This document shows, in pieces, positions 31,363 through 38,411 of a stretch of 64,000 nt of DNA (the stretch's first letter is position 1; the number at the start of each line of letters is the position of its first letter). The translations under genes were made by a program, and so were the position numbers. Under the pieces are notes generated by a model, which worked only from the letters and a program-made list of their open reading frames with translations, ran no database searches and had not been told where the DNA came from. The stretch spans positions 310,001 to 374,000 of the forward strand of contig NZ_RBIL01000002.1 of the NCBI RefSeq assembly GCF_003633755.1, written 5' to 3'. The stretch comes from Solirubrobacter pauli. Lineage in GTDB: Bacteria > Actinomycetota > Thermoleophilia > Solirubrobacterales > Solirubrobacteraceae.

Positions 31363-32838
31363 TCACGGGTTCGTGGTCGACAGCGTGAACGTGAGCGTCT
31401 TCGCGTAGCTGCCGGTGCGCAGCGCGTCGCTGGCCGCGATCGGCTGCTTGAGGTTGACCGTCACCTTGTCGTTGCTGATCGGGCCGGTGTAGGTGTGCAG
31501 GGTCGTCGGCGCGCCCGAGAGCGGCGACTGCGCGCCGCCGTTCGCGCCGAGCTGCAGCGGCTGGGGGAGGGCGAACGTGCCGTTGACGAGCCGGCCGGGC
31601 GCGGTGGCGCTCGGATCGACGACGGTGAGGGTCGCGTCGCCCGCGCTGGAGATGATCGTGGCGTCGAGGTTCGCCGTGTAGTCGGCGGCGACGCCCGGGA
31701 CGAACGTGCCGAGGCTCGCGGGCGCGCCGAGCGTCAGCGACAGCGTCGCCGGAACGGTGCCCGAGACGTCGACCGGGTTCGGCTCGATCCGGCCGAGCAC
31801 GCCCTGCGTCTCGCCGGACGGGCCGGCCGTGAAGTAGAGGTGGTTGCGCTGCCCGCTGTTGGCATTGCCGAAGCCGAACTGCAGTGCCCACAGGCCGCGG
31901 ATCTCCAGCGGGTCGCCGGCCGCGTTCTTGAGGAACCCGCTCGTGGTCCAGGTGCCGTCGGCGTTCTCGTGGAACGCGTTGATGCGCCCGCCGCCGAAGT
32001 TGCCGATCAGCAGGTCACCCGCGTAGGCGCCGAAGTTCGGGTGTGCCGGCGCGGTGCCCCACGGGGCGTTCAAGACACCGCCCGGGCTCGCGATGCGGGC
32101 GAGGAAGTGGCCCTGCAGGTCGAACGCGTTGACCACGCCGAGGCCGGCGCCGCGCACCTCGCGGTAGGGCGTCGTCCCCGGCTCAGGCTGCTTGGCGTAG
32201 GTGACGATGATGCGGTCACCGACGGTCTGGATGCCGTAGGCGCCGTAGCCCGCGGGCAGGTTCGGGTCGACGAAGGCGCCGGGCGCGTCGATCAGGCCCC
32301 AGGCGGCGTTGACCATGTCCACGCGGTTGTTGCGCAGGTCGGCCGCGTACAGGCGCGGCGCGCCGCCGACGGTCGCCAGCGCGAGACCCGTGTAGACGGC
32401 GTTGACGTCCTTGCGCGAGAGCTGCAGCACGCCGTTGTTGGCGGGCACGCCACCGCGCCACGAGTAGATCTCCCCGCCGAGCGTGGAGAAGATGAAGGCC
32501 GCGGGGTTGCCGAGCGTCAGGAAGTTCCCCGTGCCGGCGCCGGTCGTGATCCCGGTCGGCCCGCCGGGCACCGCCACGACCGTGGTGTTGACCGCGCCGC
32601 TCGCGGGCACGATCGTCGACGTGTTCGAGCGCTCGTTGGCCGGCCACCATGGCGACGTCGCGCTCGCGGCGAGGCCCCACGGGTTGCGCAGGTTCGTGTC
32701 CGCCCGGTCGGCCGGGAACAGCGTCGTGTCGCTGGACACGAGGTTGTGGACGACATAGCGGTCGCTCGGCGCGGCGTGGGCGGCCGGGACCGCCACCGCC
32801 AACGCCAGCACCGTCGCCGTCAAGCCCTTCAGCAGCAT
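31363..32838 (-). CDS. Secreted TIGR03118-family protein with shared C-terminal beta module
   Basis: 491 residues. The signal peptide (MLLKGLTATVLALAVAVPA) is cleaved near AHA-A. A beta-propeller-like domain (about 25-360) with LRNPWGLAASATSPWW, TTGAGTGNFLTLGNPAAFIF and GPSGETQGVLGRIEP fits TIGR03118, a family of extracellular proteins with no known activity. The last 125 or so residues, from VSGTVPATLSLTLGAPASLG to LRTGSYAKTLTFTLSTTNP, match the end of the amidase at 18598-21390. The ATG has a GAGAGGGG ribosome binding site. Lack of a transpeptidase motif suggests that the module itself mediates surface attachment or folding. Confidence 0.85.
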   Translation of the reverse strand: MLLKGLTATVLALAVAVPAAHAAPSDRYVVHNLVSSDTTLFPADRADTNLRNPWGLAASATSPWWPANERSNTSTIVPASGAVNTTVVAVPGGPTGITTGAGTGNFLTLGNPAAFIFSTLGGEIYSWRGGVPANNGVLQLSRKDVNAVYTGLALATVGGAPRLYAADLRNNRVDMVNAAWGLIDAPGAFVDPNLPAGYGAYGIQTVGDRIIVTYAKQPEPGTTPYREVRGAGLGVVNAFDLQGHFLARIASPGGVLNAPWGTAPAHPNFGAYAGDLLIGNFGGGRINAFHENADGTWTTSGFLKNAAGDPLEIRGLWALQFGFGNANSGQRNHLYFTAGPSGETQGVLGRIEPNPVDVSGTVPATLSLTLGAPASLGTFVPGVAADYTANLDATIISSAGDATLTVVDPSATAPGRLVNGTFALPQPLQLGANGGAQSPLSGAPTTLHTYTGPISNDKVTVNLKQPIAASDALRTGSYAKTLTFTLSTTNP

Positions 32839-32895
32839 CAGACCCCTCTCGTGGACGTTCCTCAGGGGGCACTACGCGCGATCGGCCGCGAACGT

Positions 32896-33132
32896 TCAGG
32901 TGGCGCTGACGCCCTGCACGCGGACGCCGCGCGTGGCGTCGACCCGCAGCGTCGTCGGGATCTTCCCGGGGTTGACCGGCTTGGCGTGCTCGCGGCGCTC
33001 CGGCCGCTGCGGCACGTCGGCACGGGCGACGCCGGGCGCGAGGAACGGGGCGCTCGAGGCGAGCGTGACCGCCGCGACGGCGGCGGGGAGCAGACGACGG
33101 AGCCGGCGCTGGCGAAGCGAGTCGTTGGTCAT
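32896..33132 (-). CDS. Small secreted protein of unknown function
   Basis: 78 residues from the ATG at 33132. A basic start (MTNDSLRQRRLRRLLPAAVA) leads into a signal-peptide-like hydrophobic stretch, with likely cleavage at ARA-D near residue 38. The remaining 40 residues are Pro/Arg/Val-rich (KIPTTLRVDATRGVRVQGV). The double arginine ahead of the hydrophobic stretch hints at Tat export but lacks the full motif. It lies 57 bases upstream of the TIGR03118 gene on the same strand. Short, with no recognisable domain, so confidence is moderate. Confidence 0.5.
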   Translation of the reverse strand: MTNDSLRQRRLRRLLPAAVAAVTLASSAPFLAPGVARADVPQRPERREHAKPVNPGKIPTTLRVDATRGVRVQGVSAT

Positions 33133-33301
33133 GTCGCCAGCATCGGCCCGGCCCGTGGGAGCGCCCTGCGAGAACCCTGGGAGCTTGCTCAGAGGGACCG
33201 CCGGTCGAGTAGGTGGCGCCGCAGTGGACGCCCCCCGGCTGGGGGGTCCTGGCGGGGGCGGTTGCGAAACCGCCGGGGTGTGCTTCATGTTGTGAAGGGT
33301 G
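33133..33301. other. Intergenic region with two strong hairpins
   Basis: Two inverted repeats are seen: CCCCCC-GGCT-GGGGGG (33231-33246) and GGCGGTT-GCGA-AACCGCC (33257-33274), the latter with a GNRA-type tetraloop in RNA. A CTTCA-n5-TGAAG repeat follows at about 33284-33298, just before a possible small ORF. The pair could form a structured 5' leader on the plus strand. I could not match it to a known riboswitch class. Confidence 0.35.
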
Positions 33302-33466
33302 ATGACGAACGACACGCACCAGCCGGCATCGTCCTCCACCGACGTGCCGCCCTTCCCGCACCACCTCGCTCCTCCTCCGCTGCCGCTCGAGGCCGCGGAG
33401 CGACAGTACGGCGAACGCCCGGCCGCAGCGCCCGGATGGCAACCCGAGGAAGGCGACTTCACCTGA
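33302..33466 (+). CDS. Possible 54-residue Pro-rich protein
   Basis: ATG at 33302 preceded by GAAGGG, ending in a TGA that overlaps the convergent dehydrogenase gene by eight bases. The product is hydrophilic and Pro/His/Ala-rich (PPFPHHLAPPPLPLEAAER) with an acidic end (PEEGDFT). There is no domain or homologue I recognise. Support is the ribosome binding site, the structured upstream region and the lack of any other gene on this 320-base stretch. Confidence 0.3.
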   Translation: MTNDTHQPASSSTDVPPFPHHLAPPPLPLEAAERQYGERPAAAPGWQPEEGDFT

Positions 33467-34685
33467 CGCTGACGGCGTCCATGCCGAGGTCGGCCGCCCG
33501 CGGGTAGCCGGCCAGGGCGAGCGCGACGCGCAGCTCGGCGTCGAGGATGCCGAACGCGCGGCGCGCGCCCGCCTCGCCCGCGGCGCCGATGCCGTACATC
33601 AGCGCGCGCCCGATCATCACCGCGCGGGCGCCGAGCGCGAGCGCCTTGACGATGTCGGTGCCGCGGCGGATGCCGCTGTCCAGGTACAGCTCCGCGCGGT
33701 CGCCGACGGCGTCCGCGATCGCCGGCAGCGCCTCGATCGAGGCCGCCGCCCCGTCGAGCTGACGGCCGCCGTGGTTGGACACGACCAGCGCGTCGGCGCC
33801 GTGCTCGACGCAGCGCTGCGCGTCGTCGGCGCGCATCACGCCCTTGACGATCACCGGGCCCTTCCAGCGTGAGCGCAGGTCGGCGAGGTCGTCCCACGTG
33901 ACCGTCGGGTCGAAGGCCTTGTTCACGGAGGCCGCGAGCGTCGCGCTCGCCGAGCCCTCCCAGCCGAGGTTCGCCGGCACCATCCGCGGGTTGGCCACGA
34001 AGCCGGCGCTCCACCGCGGATGCGCGACGCCCTGCGCGAGCGTCCGGAGCGAGATCCGCGGCGGGACCGAGAACCCGTTGCGCACGTCGCGCTCGCGCAC
34101 GCCCGCGACCTGCACGTCGACCGTGAGCACGAGCGCCTCGTAGCCGTTGTCGGTCGCCCGCGCGAGCAGCTCGTCCACGAGCCCGCGGTCGCTCATCACG
34201 TACAGCTGGAACCAGCGCCGCCCGGCCGACGCCTCGGCGACCTCCTCGAGCGTGCACGACGCCATCGTCGACACCGTCGTGATCGTCCCCGCCCGGTGCG
34301 CGGCGCGCGCGATCGCGACCTCGCCGTCCGGGTGCTGGAGCCCGGTCAGCCCGGTCGGAGCGGCGATGATCGGCAACGCGACCTCACCGCCGAGGATCGT
34401 CGTGCGCAGGTCCACAGCCGACACGTCGGTGAGCGCCTTCGGGTGCAGCGTGACGTCCTCGAAGGCGGCGAGGTTCCGGCGTGCGGTGACCTCGTCCCAC
34501 GCTGCGCCGTCCGCGTAGTCGAAGATCGGCTTGGGCACCGAGCGCTTCGCCAGCGCGCGCAGCTCGGCGATCGTCCGGCAGCGCGCCGCCCGGCCCTCCG
34601 GGGAGAAGCGCTCCCGGGTGCGCGCGGGCGCGGCGGCGAGGTCGGCGCGCAGCTGGCGCGCGGCGAGGTCGAGGAGCGCGTTCAC
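33459..34685 (-). CDS. FMN-dependent alpha-hydroxy-acid dehydrogenase (LldD-like)
   Basis: 408 residues with a (beta/alpha)8 barrel. FDYADGAAWDEVTARRN is the N-terminal family motif, LPIIAAPTGLTGLQHPDGE the first FMN loop, and VSNHGGRQLDGA holds the catalytic His and substrate Arg. DSGIRRGTDIVKALALGA and VMIGRALMYGI form the FMN phosphate site. The enzyme would oxidise L-lactate or a related 2-hydroxy acid, passing electrons to the respiratory chain or O2. KPIFDYADG near residue 50 is typical of LldD; the 40-residue N-terminal extension is Arg/Ala-rich. The GTG start follows a weak TAACAG by six bases. Confidence 0.88.
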   Translation of the reverse strand: MNALLDLAARQLRADLAAAPARTRERFSPEGRAARCRTIAELRALAKRSVPKPIFDYADGAAWDEVTARRNLAAFEDVTLHPKALTDVSAVDLRTTILGGEVALPIIAAPTGLTGLQHPDGEVAIARAAHRAGTITTVSTMASCTLEEVAEASAGRRWFQLYVMSDRGLVDELLARATDNGYEALVLTVDVQVAGVRERDVRNGFSVPPRISLRTLAQGVAHPRWSAGFVANPRMVPANLGWEGSASATLAASVNKAFDPTVTWDDLADLRSRWKGPVIVKGVMRADDAQRCVEHGADALVVSNHGGRQLDGAAASIEALPAIADAVGDRAELYLDSGIRRGTDIVKALALGARAVMIGRALMYGIGAAGEAGARRAFGILDAELRVALALAGYPRAADLGMDAVSVR

Positions 34686-34711
34686 ATCTCGCTGTTACCC
34701 GGACGCGCGGA

Positions 34712-36595
34712 TCAGCGCACCCGGACGAACGTGCGCTTGCTGCCCCACAGGACGGCGACCCAGCGCACGCCGGCGGCCGGCAGCGTCGCGGTGGCCTCGC
34801 GCTGGCGGGGCTCCAGGAAGACCGACGTGGCCGCGAGCGGCTCGACGTTCCCGCGGCGGCCGAAGCCGCCGACCAGGGCGAACAGCTCGGACGGCACGCG
34901 ACCCGCGACGCGCACGGTCACGCGCACCCTGTCGCCGCGGCGCTCCGCCCGCACCGGTGCGAGCCCGATGAGCCGGTAGGCGCGCTTGCGCACGAGCCGG
35001 TAGGTCGTCGTCCAGCTGCGGGTCCGGCGCCCGTCGGCGCCGCCGATCGTGAAGCGCACCCGCACCGGGCCGAGCCGCTCCGGGGCGTCCACGTCGGTCA
35101 GGCGCAGCCGCCCGGAGCCCGCGGCCTTCAGGCGCTTGAAGCTGCCGTAGCCGTGGCGGTCGACGAGCTCCGCCCGGACCTCGCACGCGGCGCTGCAGCG
35201 GAACGGCAACACCAGCGTCCCGCTCACACGGGGACTCTTCGGCGGGCTCACACGGACCTCGGGGAGCGGGCTCGTGTCGGCTGGTGCGCCCGTGGCTGCG
35301 TGCAGGCGCAAGGCGCCGTCGGCCCAGGCGAGCGCGACCGTGCCGTCGGCCAGCGTCAGCGGGAAGGCGTTCCACGTGTCCGCGAGCTCGCCGCCGAGCG
35401 TCTGGCGCACACCTGCGCCCGCGAGGAGCGGGTACGTCGCGAGGTTCGCGGCCGTCGTGCGTCCGCGCGGACCGGTCCAGCCGAGCAGGGCGATGCCGTT
35501 GGTGATCCGGGCGGTGACGTCCGCGCCGCCGAAGCCCCACGAGCCGCTCGGAAGGTCCTGCGTGAAGCCGCTGACCGCCTGCCAGAGGTCGTAGCGGATG
35601 CGCGGGTCGGCGGCGGCCGTCGGCAGCGAGGCGCTGAACGGACCGCCGGCACCGCGGATCGCGCTGTGCACGCCGCCGAGGCCGGTCCCGCTCCACGTCA
35701 CCACGGCTTCGCCGGCCGCGCCGAGCGCCGCCGCCGTCCGCGTGCCGAGCGGGTCGCTCACCTTCGCGACGGTCGTCGGGGCGCCGAAGGGCGTGCCCGC
35801 CGTCCGCTCGCGGACCTCGACGCGCCCGGGCGTGGGCAGCGCGAGCAACGCGCGCCCGTCGGGCGCCATGGTCAGCGACGGGGTGGAGTAGCCAGTCTGC
35901 CCGCCGACCTCGGTGGGCGCGCCGAACTCCCCTCCCGCCGGAGCGATCGCCACCTTGACGGTGGTGCGGTGCGGCGGCCGCCCGGGCGGTAGGCCGGTCC
36001 AGGCGACGATGGCCTCGCCGCCGTTGGCGATGCCGGCCGCGAACCAGTCGTCCAGGACGCCCTCGCTCAGCGACTCCTGCCGGCGGTCGACGAGCTTCAC
36101 CGGCGTGCCGAACGTCCCGCCTGCGAGGCGGCGCGCGGCGTAGGTCCGGACGCGGCGCCGCGGCCCGACGTTCTGCCAGACGACGAGAGCGTCGCCCGCC
36201 TCCGAGACGGCCACGGCGACCTTCCCGGTGCTGAGACCCTCATCATCCGGGAAGTCCCGCGGCTCGCTCCAGTCGCCGCCCGGTTCCCGCAACGCCACGA
36301 GCACGCCGCTGTCGTCCGGGATCGCCAGCACGCCCGCCCCGTTGGGCTGGGACGCCGCGACCGCGCAACCGGCCGAGTACTCGAGCGCGAACGCGCGCCC
36401 CGTCCGGATCCCGTTCGGGGTCACGTTCACGAGCTGCACGGCCTTGCGGTCGGAGGTCACGATCTCGCCCGGCAAACCGGTGGGCGCGGCGCAGCCGACC
36501 TCCATCTCGCTCATGGTGAGCGGCGGGATCTCCGCGGCGAGCGCGGGGGTCGACAGCAGCGACAGGGTCAGCAGGGCAAGGAGGATGGTCCGCAT
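34712..36595 (-). CDS. Large secreted protein of unknown function
   Basis: 627 residues from the ATG at 36595; the open frame extends further but only as an antisense shadow. The signal peptide MRTILLALLTLSLLSTPALA is cleaved near residue 20. The body is a series of propeller-like beta repeats with recurring VVWQNVG-, IVAWTGLP-, VVTWSGTG- and ALAWADGA-type strands. A C-terminal beta-sandwich region follows, including LPFRCSAACEVRAELVDRHG with a Cys pair and SWTTTYRLVRKRAYRL. Such repeats suggest a surface beta-propeller. A DtxR/IdeR-like box overlaps the promoter region. Confidence 0.72.
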   Translation of the reverse strand: MRTILLALLTLSLLSTPALAAEIPPLTMSEMEVGCAAPTGLPGEIVTSDRKAVQLVNVTPNGIRTGRAFALEYSAGCAVAASQPNGAGVLAIPDDSGVLVALREPGGDWSEPRDFPDDEGLSTGKVAVAVSEAGDALVVWQNVGPRRRVRTYAARRLAGGTFGTPVKLVDRRQESLSEGVLDDWFAAGIANGGEAIVAWTGLPPGRPPHRTTVKVAIAPAGGEFGAPTEVGGQTGYSTPSLTMAPDGRALLALPTPGRVEVRERTAGTPFGAPTTVAKVSDPLGTRTAAALGAAGEAVVTWSGTGLGGVHSAIRGAGGPFSASLPTAAADPRIRYDLWQAVSGFTQDLPSGSWGFGGADVTARITNGIALLGWTGPRGRTTAANLATYPLLAGAGVRQTLGGELADTWNAFPLTLADGTVALAWADGALRLHAATGAPADTSPLPEVRVSPPKSPRVSGTLVLPFRCSAACEVRAELVDRHGYGSFKRLKAAGSGRLRLTDVDAPERLGPVRVRFTIGGADGRRTRSWTTTYRLVRKRAYRLIGLAPVRAERRGDRVRVTVRVAGRVPSELFALVGGFGRRGNVEPLAATSVFLEPRQREATATLPAAGVRWVAVLWGSKRTFVRVR

Positions 36596-36612
36596 GGCGG
36601 CGTTCACCCTAC

Positions 36613-36631
36613 TCAGGCAAGCCTCACCTGC
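36613..36631 (-). promoter_or_regulatory. DtxR/IdeR-like iron-box candidate
   Basis: The minus strand reads GCAGGTGAGGCTTGCCTGA, agreeing at about 13 of 19 positions with the iron-box consensus TTAGGTTAGSCTAACCTWA, including the conserved AGGT-x-AGGCT-x-x-CCT core. It lies 18 bases upstream of the secreted-protein ATG at 36595 and 67 bases from the divergent CFI-box gene. Iron-dependent repression of one or both is a testable inference. Confidence 0.35.
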
Positions 36632-36685
36632 ACCCCCTGCTCGACGGATGTCGGCGATCAGCCGGCGCGAGCCACGGGCGGCCCG

Positions 36686-36691
36686 TAGGAT
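36686..36691 (+). promoter_or_regulatory. -10 box TAGGAT of the CFI-box gene
   Basis: TAGGAT is six bases from the ATG at 36698, with only CGCGCG between, so the transcript can have no ribosome binding site. Confidence 0.6.
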
Positions 36692-36697
36692 CGCGCG

Positions 36698-37066
36698 ATG
36701 AGCAAGCCCAAGCGCCGGCATCAACCCGCGTTCCACGTGCCCGGTCGCAAGAAGCGGCGCAAGCGCTGGTACGAGCGGGGCGACAGCGACTGCTGCTGCA
36801 TCGTCGGGGAGGTGTTCGACGGGCCCTGCTTCGTCGCCACCGCCGCCCACGGCGACGACGCGACCGCCGAGCCGGTCCGGACGCTCCGCGCGTATCGCGA
36901 CCAGCGGCTCGCGCGCACGTATCCCGGCCGCGTGTTCACCAAGGTCTACTACCGCTACGGCCGCTACGGGGCACGCTTCCTGCGCACGTTCCCGGTGTTC
37001 AAGCCGGTCGTCCGAGCCGCGCTGGCGCCGCTGGTCGCGTACGCCCGCACCCGCATCGGACGCTAG
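36698..37066 (+). CDS. Stand-alone CFI-box-CTERM-type protein
   Basis: 122 residues. A very basic N-terminus (RKKRRKRWYERG) and a triple Cys (DCCCIVGEVF) precede CFVATAAHGDD, which matches the start of the CFI-box C-terminal domain. The rest of that domain follows: VRTLRAYRDQRLARTYPGR, FTKVYYRYGRYGARFLRTFP and PVVRAALAPLVA. In other proteins this module is thought to be a C-terminal sorting or anchoring domain behind a large secreted region. Here it has no signal peptide and no cargo, so it is probably cytoplasmic or peripheral to the membrane. It overlaps the convergent methyltransferase gene by four bases. Confidence 0.75.
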   Translation: MSKPKRRHQPAFHVPGRKKRRKRWYERGDSDCCCIVGEVFDGPCFVATAAHGDDATAEPVRTLRAYRDQRLARTYPGRVFTKVYYRYGRYGARFLRTFPVFKPVVRAALAPLVAYARTRIGR

Positions 37067-37824
37067 GCGCGCGCGATCACCACGTGCCACTCGTTGGCCA
37101 CGTGGTAGCTGCCGTCGGCGCGACGGCGGTGGGCGAGCGCGTCGACGATGGCGGCACGCAGCTCGTCCACGTGCTCCGGGCCGGCCAGGTGGCCGGCGCC
37201 GCCGGCGGCGAGCATCGCCTCGCCGAGCGCGGCCGCGTCGGGGTAGCGGTAGGTGCAGGTCACGTCGAAGGCACGGTCGAAGTGCAGGTCGGCCGCGGGC
37301 AGGAGCACCTCGATCGCGTCCGGGCGCCAGTACTCGGCCTCGCTGTCGCGGAAGCGCGCGGCGGCCGCCTTGACGGCCTCGAGGTCGCAGCGGTCCGGGT
37401 GCCCGAAGACCTCGGCGACGACGGCGGCGCCCGGACGGGCGACGCGGCGGGCCTCGCCCAGTGCGCGGACGATGTCCTCGGCGAAGAAGAAGGACGAGAA
37501 GCCGGTGACGAGGTCGAACGTGTCGTCGGCGAACGGCAGCTCGGTCATGTCCGCCTGGCGCAGGTCGGCTTCGGGGAGCCGGGTGCGGGCGAGGTCGAGC
37601 AGCCCTTCCGAGGCGTCCACGCCGGCCACGTCGGCGCCGCGGTCCGCGGCCTGGCGGAGGAAGACGCCGGTGCCACAGCCGACGTCGAGGACGCGTGCGC
37701 CGCGCGGCAGGCCGACCGCATGCAGGGCCGCCTCGTAGACCGGCGCCTGCTGGGCCTCGGTCGCCGCCCAGGCGTCGGGCTCCGATCCCCACAGGGCGCC
37801 CCAGCGGCGCGCGTGCTCACTCAT
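37063..37824 (-). CDS. Class I SAM-dependent methyltransferase
   Basis: 253 residues from the ATG at 37824. Motif I is ARVLDVGCGTGVFLRQAA, the acidic end of strand 2 is AGVDASEGLL, motif II/post-II reads LPFADDTFDLVTGFSSFFF, and ARRVARPGAAVVAEVFG is motif III. The acceptor is unknown. It is divergent from a PadR regulator with a 55-base gap that contains a CTATG-TTC-CATAG palindrome, so PadR probably represses it. An in-frame ATG at 37848 lies within the palindrome region and is less likely as the start. Confidence 0.85.
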   Translation of the reverse strand: MSEHARRWGALWGSEPDAWAATEAQQAPVYEAALHAVGLPRGARVLDVGCGTGVFLRQAADRGADVAGVDASEGLLDLARTRLPEADLRQADMTELPFADDTFDLVTGFSSFFFAEDIVRALGEARRVARPGAAVVAEVFGHPDRCDLEAVKAAAARFRDSEAEYWRPDAIEVLLPAADLHFDRAFDVTCTYRYPDAAALGEAMLAAGGAGHLAGPEHVDELRAAIVDALAHRRRADGSYHVANEWHVVIARA

Positions 37825-37837
37825 GGATGTCGTCAAG

Positions 37838-37850
37838 CTATGTTCCATAG
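37838..37850. promoter_or_regulatory. Palindromic PadR operator candidate
   Basis: CTATG-TTC-CATAG, and two further AGCTATG copies at about 37863-37869 and 37876-37882, lie in the gap between the methyltransferase and PadR genes; the last copy includes the PadR ATG. On the minus strand the palindrome overlaps TAGCTT, the likely methyltransferase -10. These AT-rich repeats are striking against the GC-rich background. Confidence 0.55.
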
Positions 37851-37879
37851 TTAGTGACGATAAGCTATGAAGCACAGCT

Positions 37880-38410
37880 ATGTCAAGACCTGAGCTCACC
37901 CTGTTCTCGTACGAGGTGATGGGGCTGGTCGGCGAGACCGGCGCCGGCCCGCACGACCTCCTGCAGATGGCCCGCCGCGGCCGCATCCTCGACTGGGCCG
38001 GCGAGAGCCAGTACTACGTCGAGCCCAAGCGCCTCGCCAAGCTCGGCTACCTGGAGGCGCGCGAGGCGCCCGGCCGGACGCGCGCCCGCACCGTGTACTC
38101 GCTCACGGACAAGGGGCGCGACGCGCTCCGCGCCTGGGCACGCACGCCCGTCACCGTCACGCCGCTGAAGTCCGAGCCGCTGCTGCGTCTGCTGATCGCG
38201 GACATCGCGGGGGAGGAGGTCACGCGCGAGGCGCTCGCGACGCTTCGCGCCGACCTCGCCGACCTCGTCGAGCGCCTCGACGCCAGCGAGGCAGCCGCCG
38301 AGGCGCTGCCGCACCGGGCGCGCAACCTGCTGCTGGTCAACCGCTTCCTACGCGGCTTCGTCGCGCTCCACGAGCAGCTCGTCGACGAGGCCGAGGACGA
38401 GCTGCGCTGA
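37880..38410 (+). CDS. PadR-family transcriptional regulator
   Basis: 176 residues. The N-terminal winged helix (about 8-90) contains SYEVMGLVGETGAGPHDLLQ, QYYVEPKRLAKLGYLEAREA and RTVYSLTDKGRDALRAWA, which is the PadR wing. A C-terminal helical dimerisation arm follows (about 95-175). PadR proteins are repressors released by phenolic or lipophilic compounds. The AGCTATG repeats in and ahead of its start suggest autorepression together with control of the divergent methyltransferase. It ends one base before the convergent methyltransferase stop. Confidence 0.88.
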   Translation: MSRPELTLFSYEVMGLVGETGAGPHDLLQMARRGRILDWAGESQYYVEPKRLAKLGYLEAREAPGRTRARTVYSLTDKGRDALRAWARTPVTVTPLKSEPLLRLLIADIAGEEVTREALATLRADLADLVERLDASEAAAEALPHRARNLLLVNRFLRGFVALHEQLVDEAEDELR

Positions 38411-38411
38411 C

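Noticed and set aside
33220-33300. Paired hairpins considered as a riboswitch
   Set aside because: I could not match the loops or junctions to any class I know (cobalamin, c-di-AMP, c-di-GMP, glycine), and the downstream ORF has no metabolic function.
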